Shown here: positions 56,823-64,000 of the stretch, piece by piece
How the letters are laid out: every line of letters begins with the position of its first letter
How positions within the stretch are numbered: the stretch's first letter is position 1
Assembly: GCF_016757735.1 (NCBI RefSeq)
Contig: NZ_CP068439.1
Span: 992,001 to 1,056,000 of the forward strand
Direction: 5' to 3'
Length of the DNA stretch: 64,000 bases
Source: Aequorivita iocasae
GTDB lineage: Bacteria; Bacteroidota; Bacteroidia; Flavobacteriales; Flavobacteriaceae
Program-made: the position numbers and the translations under genes
The notes under the pieces: model-generated
The model's input: the letters and a program-made list of their open reading frames with translations, nothing else
Told to the model about the DNA's origin: nothing
The model's database searches: none

Positions 56823-58016
56823 TTAACTTTTGCTATATACAGCTTTAATGCCTGGTAATGTTTTGCCTTCGAGCATTTCTAACATTGCACCACCCCCCGT
56901 AGACACATAGCTCACCTTATCTGAAAGGTTAAATTTTTGTACCGCAGCAACAGAATCGCCCCCGCCTACAAGTGAGAAAGCGCCATTTTGTGTTGCCTTA
57001 GCTATATTTTGTCCTAATATCTTTGTTCCTTCGGCAAATTTTTCCAATTCAAAAACTCCTACGGGCCCATTCCATAAAATGGTGTTGGACTTGGCTAGAA
57101 CTTCTGCAAAAATTTCGTTTGTATTTGGTCCTACGTCAAGCCCCATCCAACCATCAGGAATATTATCTACTGAAGAAATCTTCGTATTTGCAGCTTCTGA
57201 AAAAGCATCGGCAATTATTGCATCTACTGGCAAATGAACTGCTACGCCTTTATTTTTAGCGATTTTTAAAATTTCCAGAGCAAGGTCCTGTTTGTCTTCT
57301 TCAACCAAAGAGCTTCCTATTTTTCCGCCCTGTGCTTTAATAAATGTGAAAGCCATTCCTCCGCCAATGATAAGGTGGTCGATCTTATCGAGGATATTCT
57401 CAATAATTGTAATTTTTGAAGAAACTTTTGCGCCACCAATAATAGCAGTGACGGGCTTTTCATTGGATTCCAACACTTTTTTTACATTTTCAATTTCTGA
57501 AGCAAGCAAAAGACCGAAACATTTATTCTCGGGAAAAAAATCTGCAATAATTGCTGTTGAAGCATGGGCACGATGCGCCGTACCAAAGGCATCGTTTACA
57601 TATACATCTCCAAATTTTGAAAGCTTTTCGGCAAAATCTCGGTCGCCTTTGGTTTCCTCTTCATAAAAACGTAAATTTTCCAATAAAAGAATCTCTCCAG
57701 ATTCTAAATTGGCAACTGCTTCTTCAACTTTAGGGCCTATGGAGTCGGGAACAAAAATCACTTGTACACCAATAGCATCAGATAGTGTTTTCACGATATG
57801 CTGAAGCGAAAACTCTTGCTCCTTATTTTTTGGCCTTCCCAAGTGTGACATTAAAACACAACTACCGCCGTCCTCCAAAATTTTCAGAATAGTGGGCTTT
57901 GCGGCTTGGATACGGGTATCATCAGTAACGTTGTGATTATCGTCAAGAGGTACATTGAAATCTACGCGGATAAGTGCTTTTTTATCTTTAAAATCTATGT
58001 CATTTACAGTTTTCAT
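56823..58016 (-). CDS. pgk: Phosphoglycerate kinase
   Basis: Transfers phosphate from 1,3-bisphosphoglycerate to ADP in glycolysis. [20 protein letters not shown] is the N-terminal signature, HLGRP the substrate-binding segment, [10 protein letters not shown] and GGGDSVAAV the nucleotide-site segments. The ATG at 58016 gives 397 aa; an upstream TTG at 58037 lies inside the -7 promoter box and is rejected. It is monocistronic with its own promoter. Confidence 0.98.
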   Translation of the reverse strand: MKTVNDIDFKDKKALIRVDFNVPLDDNHNVTDDTRIQAAKPTILKILEDGGSCVLMSHLGRPKNKEQEFSLQHIVKTLSDAIGVQVIFVPDSIGPKVEEAVANLESGEILLLENLRFYEEETKGDRDFAEKLSKFGDVYVNDAFGTAHRAHASTAIIADFFPENKCFGLLLASEIENVKKVLESNEKPVTAIIGGAKVSSKITIIENILDKIDHLIIGGGMAFTFIKAQGGKIGSSLVEEDKQDLALEILKIAKNKGVAVHLPVDAIIADAFSEAANTKISSVDNIPDGWMGLDVGPNTNEIFAEVLAKSNTILWNGPVGVFELEKFAEGTKILGQNIAKATQNGAFSLVGGGDSVAAVQKFNLSDKVSYVSTGGGAMLEMLEGKTLPGIKAVYSKS

Positions 58017-58034
58017 CTTTCCAAATTTATCTTG

Positions 58035-58042
58035 CAAATATA
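58035..58042 (-). promoter_or_regulatory. -7 box upstream of pgk
   Basis: TATATTTG on the minus strand, exact TAnnTTTG, 18 bases before the pgk ATG. It lies back-to-back with the region driving the delta-prime gene. Confidence 0.65.
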
Positions 58043-58101
58043 GTTTTTTGGTATTTATCCACCTGCCTAAGTTTCGATCAAAAAGAAAGTTGAAAATTTC
58101 T

Positions 58102-58109
58102 TAGATTTG
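58102..58109 (+). promoter_or_regulatory. -7 box abutting the start of the delta-prime gene
   Basis: TAGATTTG, exact TAnnTTTG, ends three bases before the ATG at 58113. If used, the transcript would begin at the initiation codon, giving a leaderless mRNA. No well-placed -33 element was seen, so the call is moderate. Confidence 0.45.
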
Positions 58110-58112
58110 CGG

Positions 58113-59267
58113 ATGGATTTTTCAGAAGTAATAGGCCACCAACACATAAAATCACACCTTTCAGCAACTATTGAAAACGGCCGAATTCCACACGCACAGC
58201 TATTTGCGGGGGTTAACGGGAGTGGTTTGTTGCCTATGGCCATTGCTTACGCTTCAGAGCTTCTTTGCAGCCAATTTGAAAAAGGAAGTCCCGAATCTAT
58301 TTCTTGTAAAAACAAAGTTTCAAAATTGGCCCATCCAGATTTGCATTTTGTTTATCCCGTAAATACAAGTGATATTGCAAAAAAAAATGCCATATCAGAT
58401 AATTACGCCGAAGGGTGGCGCAGTTTTGTATTGAACAATCCTTACGCCTCGCTTTTTGAATGGCTTCAAAGTATTGGAATTGAAAAAAAACAAGGAAATA
58501 TTAGCAAATACGAAGCGGAGAATATTTCAAAAAAACTGTCATTAAAAGCTTTTGAAGGTGGCTACAAGGTTATGATTATCTGGATGGCCGATAATATGAA
58601 CAGTGAATGTGCCAATAAAATTCTTAAATTAGTTGAAGAGCCTACGGAAAAAACAGTGCTATTGCTTTTGACCGAAAGAGAGGAGCAAATTATTACCACC
58701 ATACGTTCACGTTGTCAAAAGTTAACTTTCCCGTTACTTTCTGAAGCCGATATTTCCGAAAATTTGGTTCAAAAATTACAGATCAACGAATCTCTTGCCC
58801 TTCAAACTGCGCGTAGATCGCGCGGTGATTTTAACAAGGCGTTACAATTATTGGAAGAAACGGGTGAAGACGAAATTTTTGAGAAATGGTTCATCAGTTG
58901 GGTGCGGACTGCTTTTAGAGCAAAAGGAAACAAAGGAGCTATCAATAATTTGCTTGATTGGAGTGATGAACTTGCCGGACAAGGCCGCGAAACGCAAAAA
59001 AAATTTCTTGCCTATTGTATTGAGGTTTTTAGACAGGCGCTTTTGAAAAATTATAATGCAGATTCCCTCTTGTTTTTTAAAGCAAATGATTCATCTTTTT
59101 CCCTTCCAAAATTTGCACCTTTTGTTCATCAAAATAATATTTTTGAAATCAATTCAGCGTTGGAAGATGCTTCTTATCACATTGAACGAAATGGTAATGC
59201 TAAAATTATTTTTACTGATCTCTCAATCAAATTAACCCGATTAATTCACCAAGCAGAGTTGTCATAA
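58113..59267 (+). CDS. holB: DNA polymerase III subunit delta-prime
   Basis: Part of the clamp-loader complex. The N-terminus MDFSEVIGHQHIKSHL is typical; GRIPHAQLFAGVNGSG is the degenerate P-loop (the usual Lys is absent, as in delta-prime proteins that do not hydrolyse ATP). KLVEEPTEKTVLLLLTE and TIRSRCQKLTF are clamp-loader sensor/arginine-finger segments. The ATG at 58113 is preferred to a TTG six bases earlier. At 384 aa it is normal for the phylum. Confidence 0.9.
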   Translation: MDFSEVIGHQHIKSHLSATIENGRIPHAQLFAGVNGSGLLPMAIAYASELLCSQFEKGSPESISCKNKVSKLAHPDLHFVYPVNTSDIAKKNAISDNYAEGWRSFVLNNPYASLFEWLQSIGIEKKQGNISKYEAENISKKLSLKAFEGGYKVMIIWMADNMNSECANKILKLVEEPTEKTVLLLLTEREEQIITTIRSRCQKLTFPLLSEADISENLVQKLQINESLALQTARRSRGDFNKALQLLEETGEDEIFEKWFISWVRTAFRAKGNKGAINNLLDWSDELAGQGRETQKKFLAYCIEVFRQALLKNYNADSLLFFKANDSSFSLPKFAPFVHQNNIFEINSALEDASYHIERNGNAKIIFTDLSIKLTRLIHQAELS

Positions 59268-59413
59268 TCACAATCTATGTTTATATTTTTAAAATAGATT
59301 TTGGTTATAAAAATTAAGCCCGTTATCTTCATTTTAAGCTCAAAAGCTTTTGGTGGCATACATAATCAATGTATTTTTCCAAATATCGTCTAAAAAAGGC
59401 TTAAAATCCAAAA
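59268..59413. other. Spacer between the convergent holB and methyltransferase genes
   Basis: This 146-base AT-rich spacer contains a weak 7-bp inverted repeat (AATCTAT at 59273-59279 with ATAGATT at 59295-59301) that may serve as a poor terminator. No ORF or other structure was seen. Confidence 0.4.
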
Positions 59414-60256
59414 TTAAACTTTTTTGAAACAATATATATGCGAAGAATACTCCTTTGACTGTTTGGCTTTCAAATTAGATTTCAACCCGATATAAAAAGC
59501 TTTCAAAGAAATTTTATTGCCGGTTTTATATTTTTCAGAAAGAAGACTTACGTAAAAAGAATCAAAAATCATTGGTTCAATTTTTTTAAGTTTAAAATTT
59601 TTGGCAAAAAGATTTTCCATTGCTTCTTTGGAAAAATGCCATAGATGTCGAGGAACATCATAAGCGGCCCAATACTTTCCATAATATTTAGCGTCAAAAC
59701 TTTTAAAATTTGGGACTGCAATTATGAGCACACCTTTCGGTTTCACTAAGCTTGATAATTCTGATATGGTTTTTTCCAAATTTGGTATATGCTCAAGAAC
59801 ATGCCAAAGTGTGATAACATCAAATTGCTTTCCGGCAAAATCTTTTAAAGAGGTACCTAATTTAATCCCCTTTTCACTTGCCAGTTTTGAAGCATTTGGA
59901 TTCGGCTCCGTTCCATAAACTTCCCAGCCTTTCTTTTTAGCTACCTTTAAAAAATCTCCAGTTCCGGCACCGACATCCAATAAAGAGCCAATGCCATTAT
60001 TTTGATTGTAAATTAATTTAGTTTTTTTCTGAAGTGACCATTTTTTAACCAATTGATATAAACGGGAGAGAAAACCGCGTTTTTCGTCAGTATGTGAAAT
60101 GTAATCTTGGCTTTCGTAATATTTTGGAAGCTCTTCAATATTTGGAACAGGAAAAGTTTTAAGCAGATCCAAATCTTTTGAATAAATCAAATCAAAAGTT
60201 TCTCCGGAAACCAAAAAATCTTTAACCGATAAATATATATGTTCTGATTTCTTCAA
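59414..60256 (-). CDS. Class I SAM-dependent methyltransferase
   Basis: A 280 aa methyltransferase. The SAM motif LLDVGAGTGDFLKVAKKKG is near residue 91, VITLWHVLEHIPNLEKT near 148 and VPNFKSFDAKYYGKYWAAYD, then PRHLWHFSKEAM near 200, typical of the large Methyltransf_23 group near cell-envelope or sugar genes. The substrate is unknown. The start is a TTG at 60256: the only in-frame alternative before the next stop is an ATT, because a TGA occurs inside the parS palindrome just upstream. Confidence 0.82.
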   Translation of the reverse strand: MKKSEHIYLSVKDFLVSGETFDLIYSKDLDLLKTFPVPNIEELPKYYESQDYISHTDEKRGFLSRLYQLVKKWSLQKKTKLIYNQNNGIGSLLDVGAGTGDFLKVAKKKGWEVYGTEPNPNASKLASEKGIKLGTSLKDFAGKQFDVITLWHVLEHIPNLEKTISELSSLVKPKGVLIIAVPNFKSFDAKYYGKYWAAYDVPRHLWHFSKEAMENLFAKNFKLKKIEPMIFDSFYVSLLSEKYKTGNKISLKAFYIGLKSNLKAKQSKEYSSHIYCFKKV

Positions 60257-60264
60257 TTTATTAA

Positions 60265-60280
60265 TGTTTCACGTGAAACA
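60265..60280. other. parS-type ParB-binding site (copy 1)
   Basis: TGTTTCACGTGAAACA, a perfect 16-bp palindrome, is identical to the universal bacterial parS consensus. It lies in the short gap between mnmG and the methyltransferase gene. A second palindrome of the same class flanks mnmG on the other side. Confidence 0.9.
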
Positions 60281-60285
60281 ATCGT

Positions 60286-62157
60286 CTAACGCCCCATATA
60301 TACTAACAGTACCGAAATATCGTTTGGGGAAACACCACTAATTCGGGAAGCTTGGGAAACGGTTGCGGGTTTAATTTTTGAAAGTTTTTCCCGTGCTTCA
60401 TAAGAGAGTGATTTTAATTTTGAATAATCAAAAGAAATAGGAATCTTTAAACCTTCCAGCCTATTTAATTTATCTGCATTGTTTTTTTCTTTTTCAATGT
60501 ACCCTGAATATTTTACTTGGATTTCTGCCTGTTCAATCATTTCTGAGTCCAAATAGTTTTCCGCAATATAATTTTTTACAGAAGTAATTGTTTTCATGTC
60601 TGCCATAGTCACTTCCGGACGGGAGAAGAATTTAAACATTTTGTCACTTTGGTTTACGAGGGCAGAATTGCGCGCTAAGAATATCTCATTTATTTCTTCC
60701 GGCGAGACGCTGGTGTCTTTAAAAAACTGCACAAAAGCTTCAGATTTAATTTTCTTTTCTTCCATTTTGCGCATACGTTTTTCACTGGCCAAACCAATTT
60801 CAAACGCTTTAGGAGTCAATCTGAAGTCTGCATTATCTTGACGCAAAAGTGTTCTGTATTCTGCGCGAGAAGTAAACATTCTGTAAGGTTCTTCTGTTCC
60901 TTTTGTTATAAGATCGTCTATTAAAACACCAATATAAGCTTCATTTCGTTGAAGCATAAAAGGCTCTTTTTCCTGAACTTTCAGATGGGCATTTATCCCT
61001 GCCATTAAACCTTGGGAGGCAGCCTCTTCATAACCGGTAGTTCCGTTGATTTGTCCTGCAAAATAAAGACCTGAAACCAATTTTGTTTCCAAAGTGTGTT
61101 TTAATTGGGTGGGCGGGAAATAATCATATTCTATTGCATAACCAGGGCGGAAGAATTTTACATTTTCAAAACCGGCAACCTGACGCAATGCCTTAAATTG
61201 AACATCCTCGGGCAACGAAGTAGAAAAACCATTGATGTAATATTCTACCGTATCCCATCCTTCTGGCTCAACAAAAAGCTGGTGTCTATCTTTATCAGCA
61301 AATCGATTGATTTTATCTTCTATTGAAGGGCAATATCGAGGGCCGATACTTTTGATTGCGCCATTAAACATTGGCGATCTGTCAAAACCTTCCCGAAGAA
61401 TGTCATGAACATCTAAACTAGTATAGCTCATATGGCATGAGCGCTGTTGTTTTAAAGGTTTTGTTTCGTCCGAAAAAGAGAATTTTTCGGGAACATCATC
61501 TCCAGGCTGTTCAATCATTTTAGAAAAATCCAATGACCGTCCATCTACTCTCGGGGGTGTGCCAGTTTTCATTCTTCCAGCTTCAAAGCCTAAATTTATT
61601 AGATCCTGAGTTATTCCAGTAGATGCTTTTTCGCCTGCACGACCACCACCGAACTGCTTATCGCCAATATGAATCAAACCATTTAAAAAAGTGCCGTTTG
61701 TGAGCACAACACTTTTAGCTTTAATTTCTAAACCCAATGAAGTTCTCACCCCTATTATCTTTCCGTTTTGAACTATGATACCCGAAATCATTTCTTGATA
61801 AAAGTCCAGATTTGGGGTTTGCTCAAGCATATTTCTCCAAGTTTCGGCAAAACGCATGCGGTCGCTTTGTACCCGGGGACTCCACATAGCAGGTCCTTTA
61901 GATTTGTTGAGCATTTTGAATTGTATCGCAGTTTTATCAGACACAATCCCGCTATATCCGCCAAGAGCATCAATTTCTCGAACAATCTGACCTTTTGCTA
62001 TACCTCCCATAGCTGGGTTGCAGCTCATTTGAGCAATTGTTTGCAAATTCATTGTCACCAATAGTGTTTTCGAGCCCATATTGGCTGCTGCGGCAGCGGC
62101 TTCAGAACCTGCGTGGCCAGCGCCTACAACAATTACATCATATTCTTCAGAAAACAT
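60286..62157 (-). CDS. mnmG: tRNA uridine-5-carboxymethylaminomethyl modification enzyme MnmG
   Basis: Flavoprotein which, with MnmE, modifies the wobble uridine of certain tRNAs. VIVVGAGHAGSEAAAAAANMG is the FAD motif; NPAMGGIAKGQIVREIDALGG, KTGTPPRVDGRS and GQINGTTGYEEAASQGLMAG are family signatures. The ATG at 62157 (MFSEEYD) gives 623 aa; the longer start at 62187 would translate through the parS palindrome as MFHVEQF and is probably an artefact. A -7 box lies at 62221-62214 (minus strand). The gene is often located near the replication origin. Confidence 0.97.
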   Translation of the reverse strand: MFSEEYDVIVVGAGHAGSEAAAAAANMGSKTLLVTMNLQTIAQMSCNPAMGGIAKGQIVREIDALGGYSGIVSDKTAIQFKMLNKSKGPAMWSPRVQSDRMRFAETWRNMLEQTPNLDFYQEMISGIIVQNGKIIGVRTSLGLEIKAKSVVLTNGTFLNGLIHIGDKQFGGGRAGEKASTGITQDLINLGFEAGRMKTGTPPRVDGRSLDFSKMIEQPGDDVPEKFSFSDETKPLKQQRSCHMSYTSLDVHDILREGFDRSPMFNGAIKSIGPRYCPSIEDKINRFADKDRHQLFVEPEGWDTVEYYINGFSTSLPEDVQFKALRQVAGFENVKFFRPGYAIEYDYFPPTQLKHTLETKLVSGLYFAGQINGTTGYEEAASQGLMAGINAHLKVQEKEPFMLQRNEAYIGVLIDDLITKGTEEPYRMFTSRAEYRTLLRQDNADFRLTPKAFEIGLASEKRMRKMEEKKIKSEAFVQFFKDTSVSPEEINEIFLARNSALVNQSDKMFKFFSRPEVTMADMKTITSVKNYIAENYLDSEMIEQAEIQVKYSGYIEKEKNNADKLNRLEGLKIPISFDYSKLKSLSYEAREKLSKIKPATVSQASRISGVSPNDISVLLVYMGR

Positions 62158-62170
62158 ATTTAAATAAAAT

Positions 62171-62186
62171 TGTTCCACGTGGAACA
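62171..62186. other. parS-type ParB-binding site (copy 2)
   Basis: TGTTCCACGTGGAACA, a perfect 16-bp palindrome, is the symmetric variant of the parS consensus (TGTTNCACGTGAAACA type). It sits in the presumed 5' untranslated region of mnmG. Confidence 0.85.
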
Positions 62187-62213
62187 TTAATAATCTTAAT
62201 TTTTTAGGGGGTG

Positions 62214-62221
62214 CAAAATTA
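62214..62221 (-). promoter_or_regulatory. -7 box upstream of mnmG
   Basis: TAATTTTG on the minus strand, exact TAnnTTTG. The transcript would start near 62207, so the parS site at 62171-62186 would lie in the mRNA leader. Confidence 0.55.
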
Positions 62222-62256
62222 CAATAATTATTAGCTTTTAAACGAATTATACAGCA

Positions 62257-62682
62257 TTATAATATAGACTGTTTTGATAGGGCAAGAAGCGCTTCATCTT
62301 CCTTTTTCCGCATCAGTAATTTTTCGTCCTTACTTTTGTCTTTATATCCGCAGAAGTGTAGAATTCCGTGAATTATTACTCTATTCAATTCGGTTTTAAA
62401 ATCTGTATTAAAGTCTTTTGCGTTATCGGCGACCCGTTCAATTGAAATATATATCTCTCCATTAACTTGTTTGCCCAATCCATAATCAAAACTAATAATA
62501 TCGGTAAGTGTATCGTGATTTAGATACACCTTATTTAAATTATATAGATAATCATCATCACAGAAAATATAAACTATTTCACCTACTTCAAAATCTTCAC
62601 TTGTAATAACATTCAAAATCCAATCCTGTGTATTAGATTCATTCTCCAACCTGAAATCGGTTAAATAATTAAATTCAATCAT
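62257..62682 (-). CDS. ybeY: YbeY-type rRNA maturation endoribonuclease
   Basis: A 141 aa metal-dependent RNase needed for 16S rRNA processing and ribosome quality control. The zinc motif is HGILHFCGYKDKSKDE, where the classic HGxLHLxGHDH third His position is occupied by Asp; LTDIISFDYG precedes it. The start overlaps the DUF4175 gene stop by 8 bases, indicating coupling. Assignment is by motif and size. Confidence 0.88.
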   Translation of the reverse strand: MIEFNYLTDFRLENESNTQDWILNVITSEDFEVGEIVYIFCDDDYLYNLNKVYLNHDTLTDIISFDYGLGKQVNGEIYISIERVADNAKDFNTDFKTELNRVIIHGILHFCGYKDKSKDEKLLMRKKEDEALLALSKQSIL

Positions 62683-64000
62683 TTTTTTCTTTAAAATATT
62701 CCTGAACTTTATTCTTATAATCTTGTTGCAAAGGTAGTGCCTCGCGATTCAAAATCTCAGTAGTATTGAAGTATTTTTTAATATCCTCTGGTGAAAGTTG
62801 GACGTTGTTCTGAAAATTTTTTTTATTGGTTTGTGATTCTCTTCTAGTTTCCTGACCTTGTTCAAGGTCAGCCTTATCGAGTTTCAATAACTCATACTTT
62901 AAATTGAGCATTTGCTGAAGCGTATTCTGGTTAAAACCTTTGTCCAATAATTGTTGCTCTATGCCCTCCATTTTCTTTAGTAAGTCGCCTCCATTTCCAT
63001 TTAAGCTCTCCTTGCTTAATCTGTTCTGAAGTTGATTTCGAAGGTCTTGTTGTTGTTTAAAAATTTCAAAAAGTTCGCCATTCATGTCTTCACTGTTCCC
63101 TTTACCTTCTTTGTTGTTGCCTTTTTCATTTCCATTTTTTCCATCATTTCCGTCTTCCCCATTCTCACCATTGCCATCACCACTGCCATCACCATCTCCT
63201 TCGCCCTTACCATCGCCTTTTGATCCCTTTTTCCCTTTATTAATTCCTTCTTTCATTTTCTCACTTAAACTCTCTTGTTTCTTTATAATATCCGGAAGTT
63301 GGAATCCCCCACTACTTCCAGAACCAGGGCTGGGTGTACCCTTGCCTGAGCCTGAGCCCATAGACATAGACATCTGCATTTGCATATTTCCTAATATATC
63401 ACTTAATAATACGGCTAAATCATTTGCGCCTGTGGTGGTATATTGTTGATTTCCAATACCTTGTCTGGTTTGATTTTCAGCTAATCTTTCTAATGATTTA
63501 TCGATATTATACTGAATTTCTGTAAGAGTAGTATTTATTTGGGTTCCGATAAGTGGCTGACGTAGTGAAAGTTCAAATATACTATCGTCAATATGTTCAA
63601 AATTTGTTTTTAGATCATTTTGAATGTTGAGTTTTTTTCCGAAAATAGGGTTTCCATATTCAATTTTTTTGAACACCTCCATCAAATCTTCTTGTTGAAA
63701 AGAGAATACTACCAAATTATCCACAATCTGTCGAAGCATTTTTACATCCTCCTCAATAGACTCCCCTTGACCTGCATTCATTTGCATCTGCATGCCCTTA
63801 CTCATCTGCTTCATTTTTTGGCCTGAATTTTTCTGATTTTTCCCAGCATCGCTAGGCTTTTGTTGTTCTAATTTATCAGTTGCCTTTTGCTGCTCTTCAT
63901 CTATTTGTTGCTCTGTTGGTTTATCTTCGGGGATATCGAAAGGCTTTTTTAAAGCTTCATTTTCCTTCTGAAGCTTCTCCATCTCTTTCTTATAGTTATC
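62675..64000 (-). CDS. DUF4175 family protein, C-terminal part (start beyond window)
   Basis: At least 441 residues, with the frame open at the right edge; the in-window ATG at 63982 is not the real start. The visible part is highly charged and Gln/Lys/Glu-rich, with coiled-coil-like stretches and a Gly/Asp/Asn/Lys low-complexity segment (roughly 63090-63260). Methionine-rich MKQMSKGMQMQMNAGQG follows early in the visible region. Full-length members in Bacteroidota are about 1100 aa, with N-terminal membrane helices; the function is unknown. Gene order with ybeY and mnmG is conserved. Confidence 0.85.
   Translation of the reverse strand, partial: DNYKKEMEKLQKENEALKKPFDIPEDKPTEQQIDEEQQKATDKLEQQKPSDAGKNQKNSGQKMKQMSKGMQMQMNAGQGESIEEDVKMLRQIVDNLVVFSFQQEDLMEVFKKIEYGNPIFGKKLNIQNDLKTNFEHIDDSIFELSLRQPLIGTQINTTLTEIQYNIDKSLERLAENQTRQGIGNQQYTTTGANDLAVLLSDILGNMQMQMSMSMGSGSGKGTPSPGSGSSGGFQLPDIIKKQESLSEKMKEGINKGKKGSKGDGKGEGDGDGSGDGNGENGEDGNDGKNGNEKGNNKEGKGNSEDMNGELFEIFKQQQDLRNQLQNRLSKESLNGNGGDLLKKMEGIEQQLLDKGFNQNTLQQMLNLKYELLKLDKADLEQGQETRRESQTNKKNFQNNVQLSPEDIKKYFNTTEILNREALPLQQDYKNKVQEYFKEKND

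Noticed and set aside
62158-62187. Longer mnmG start (MFHVEQF)
   Set aside because: The extra residues are a translation of the parS palindrome, and the family begins at the FAD motif region given by the ATG at 62157.
63084-63449. Proline/serine/phenylalanine-rich frame opposite the DUF4175 low-complexity segment
   Set aside because: It is the complement of the Gly/Asp repeat, with composition explained by the other strand.
63717-63725. Perfect DnaA-box sequence TTATCCACA near the mnmG end of the window
   Set aside because: A single box inside a coding region; near-matches at 58055-58063 and 27362 are also isolated. About one such 9-mer is expected by chance in 64 kb, and no cluster or AT-rich unwinding region accompanies it, so no origin is called.

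Overview
The window is a 64 kb chromosomal segment from a member of the Bacteroidota, almost certainly family Flavobacteriaceae. The evidence is the AT-rich sequence, promoter boxes of the TAnnTTTG type, the type IX secretion/gliding lipoprotein SprE, an ATP synthase operon without beta and epsilon genes, and many families typical of this group (DUF4175, DUF4254, DUF4837, DUF6427, DUF6341, ligase-associated exonuclease). The genus cannot be fixed from the sequence alone. I saw no rRNA, tRNA, CRISPR array, insertion sequence or phage.

Layout. 1-2.1 kb: a DNA-repair pair (ATP-dependent ligase, cut by the window edge, and its associated exonuclease). 2.2-8.2 kb: metabolic genes (TerB-like protein, fructose-bisphosphatase, GNAT, aspartate kinase, a fused PlsC/GNAT aminolipid acyltransferase, DUF5995). 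8.2-11.8 kb: small lipoproteins, two VOC proteins, TM2 protein, 2-hydroxyacid dehydrogenase and cupin. 11.8-20.8 kb: the F-type ATPase operon atpB-E-F-H-A-G with upstream accessory genes, a bactofilin and SprE. 21-28.2 kb: a flavodoxin-reductase-like enzyme, an 11-bp tandem repeat, a GT9/DUF4254 pair, a putative restriction-modification pair joined to its neighbours by short overlaps, DUF6427, DUF6341 and purD.

28.3-49.6 kb is one large surface-polysaccharide locus. It holds nucleotide-sugar genes (UDP-GlcNAc 2-epimerase, UDP-glucose dehydrogenase, UDP-glucuronate decarboxylase, a complete rfbBACD set for dTDP-L-rhamnose), a nonulosonic-acid cassette (NeuB-like synthase, KdsC/YrbI phosphatase, SpsF-type cytidylyltransferase), an initiating sugar transferase, glycosyltransferases, a Wzx-like flippase, three polymerase/ligase-like membrane proteins and a Wzz-like protein. 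Together they look like a Wzx/Wzy-dependent O-antigen or capsule pathway. The middle of the locus is visibly more AT-rich than its surroundings.

49.6-64 kb returns to conserved genes: DUF6909, GH3-type enzyme, M23 peptidase, TatA, DUF4837, LysM lytic transglycosylase, pgk, DNA polymerase III delta-prime, a methyltransferase, mnmG, ybeY and the C-terminal part of a DUF4175 protein. Two perfect 16-bp palindromes of the ParB-binding parS type flank mnmG, which suggests that this end of the window lies in the chromosome-partitioning region and perhaps near the replication origin.

The most interesting points are the parS pair, the translationally coupled restriction-modification pair, the nonulosonic-acid cassette with a sialyltransferase-like neighbour, hairpins and a dispersed repeat between ATP synthase cistrons, and the nucleoside-phosphorylase-like motifs in the DUF6909 protein. 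No wholly new multi-gene system could be demonstrated.
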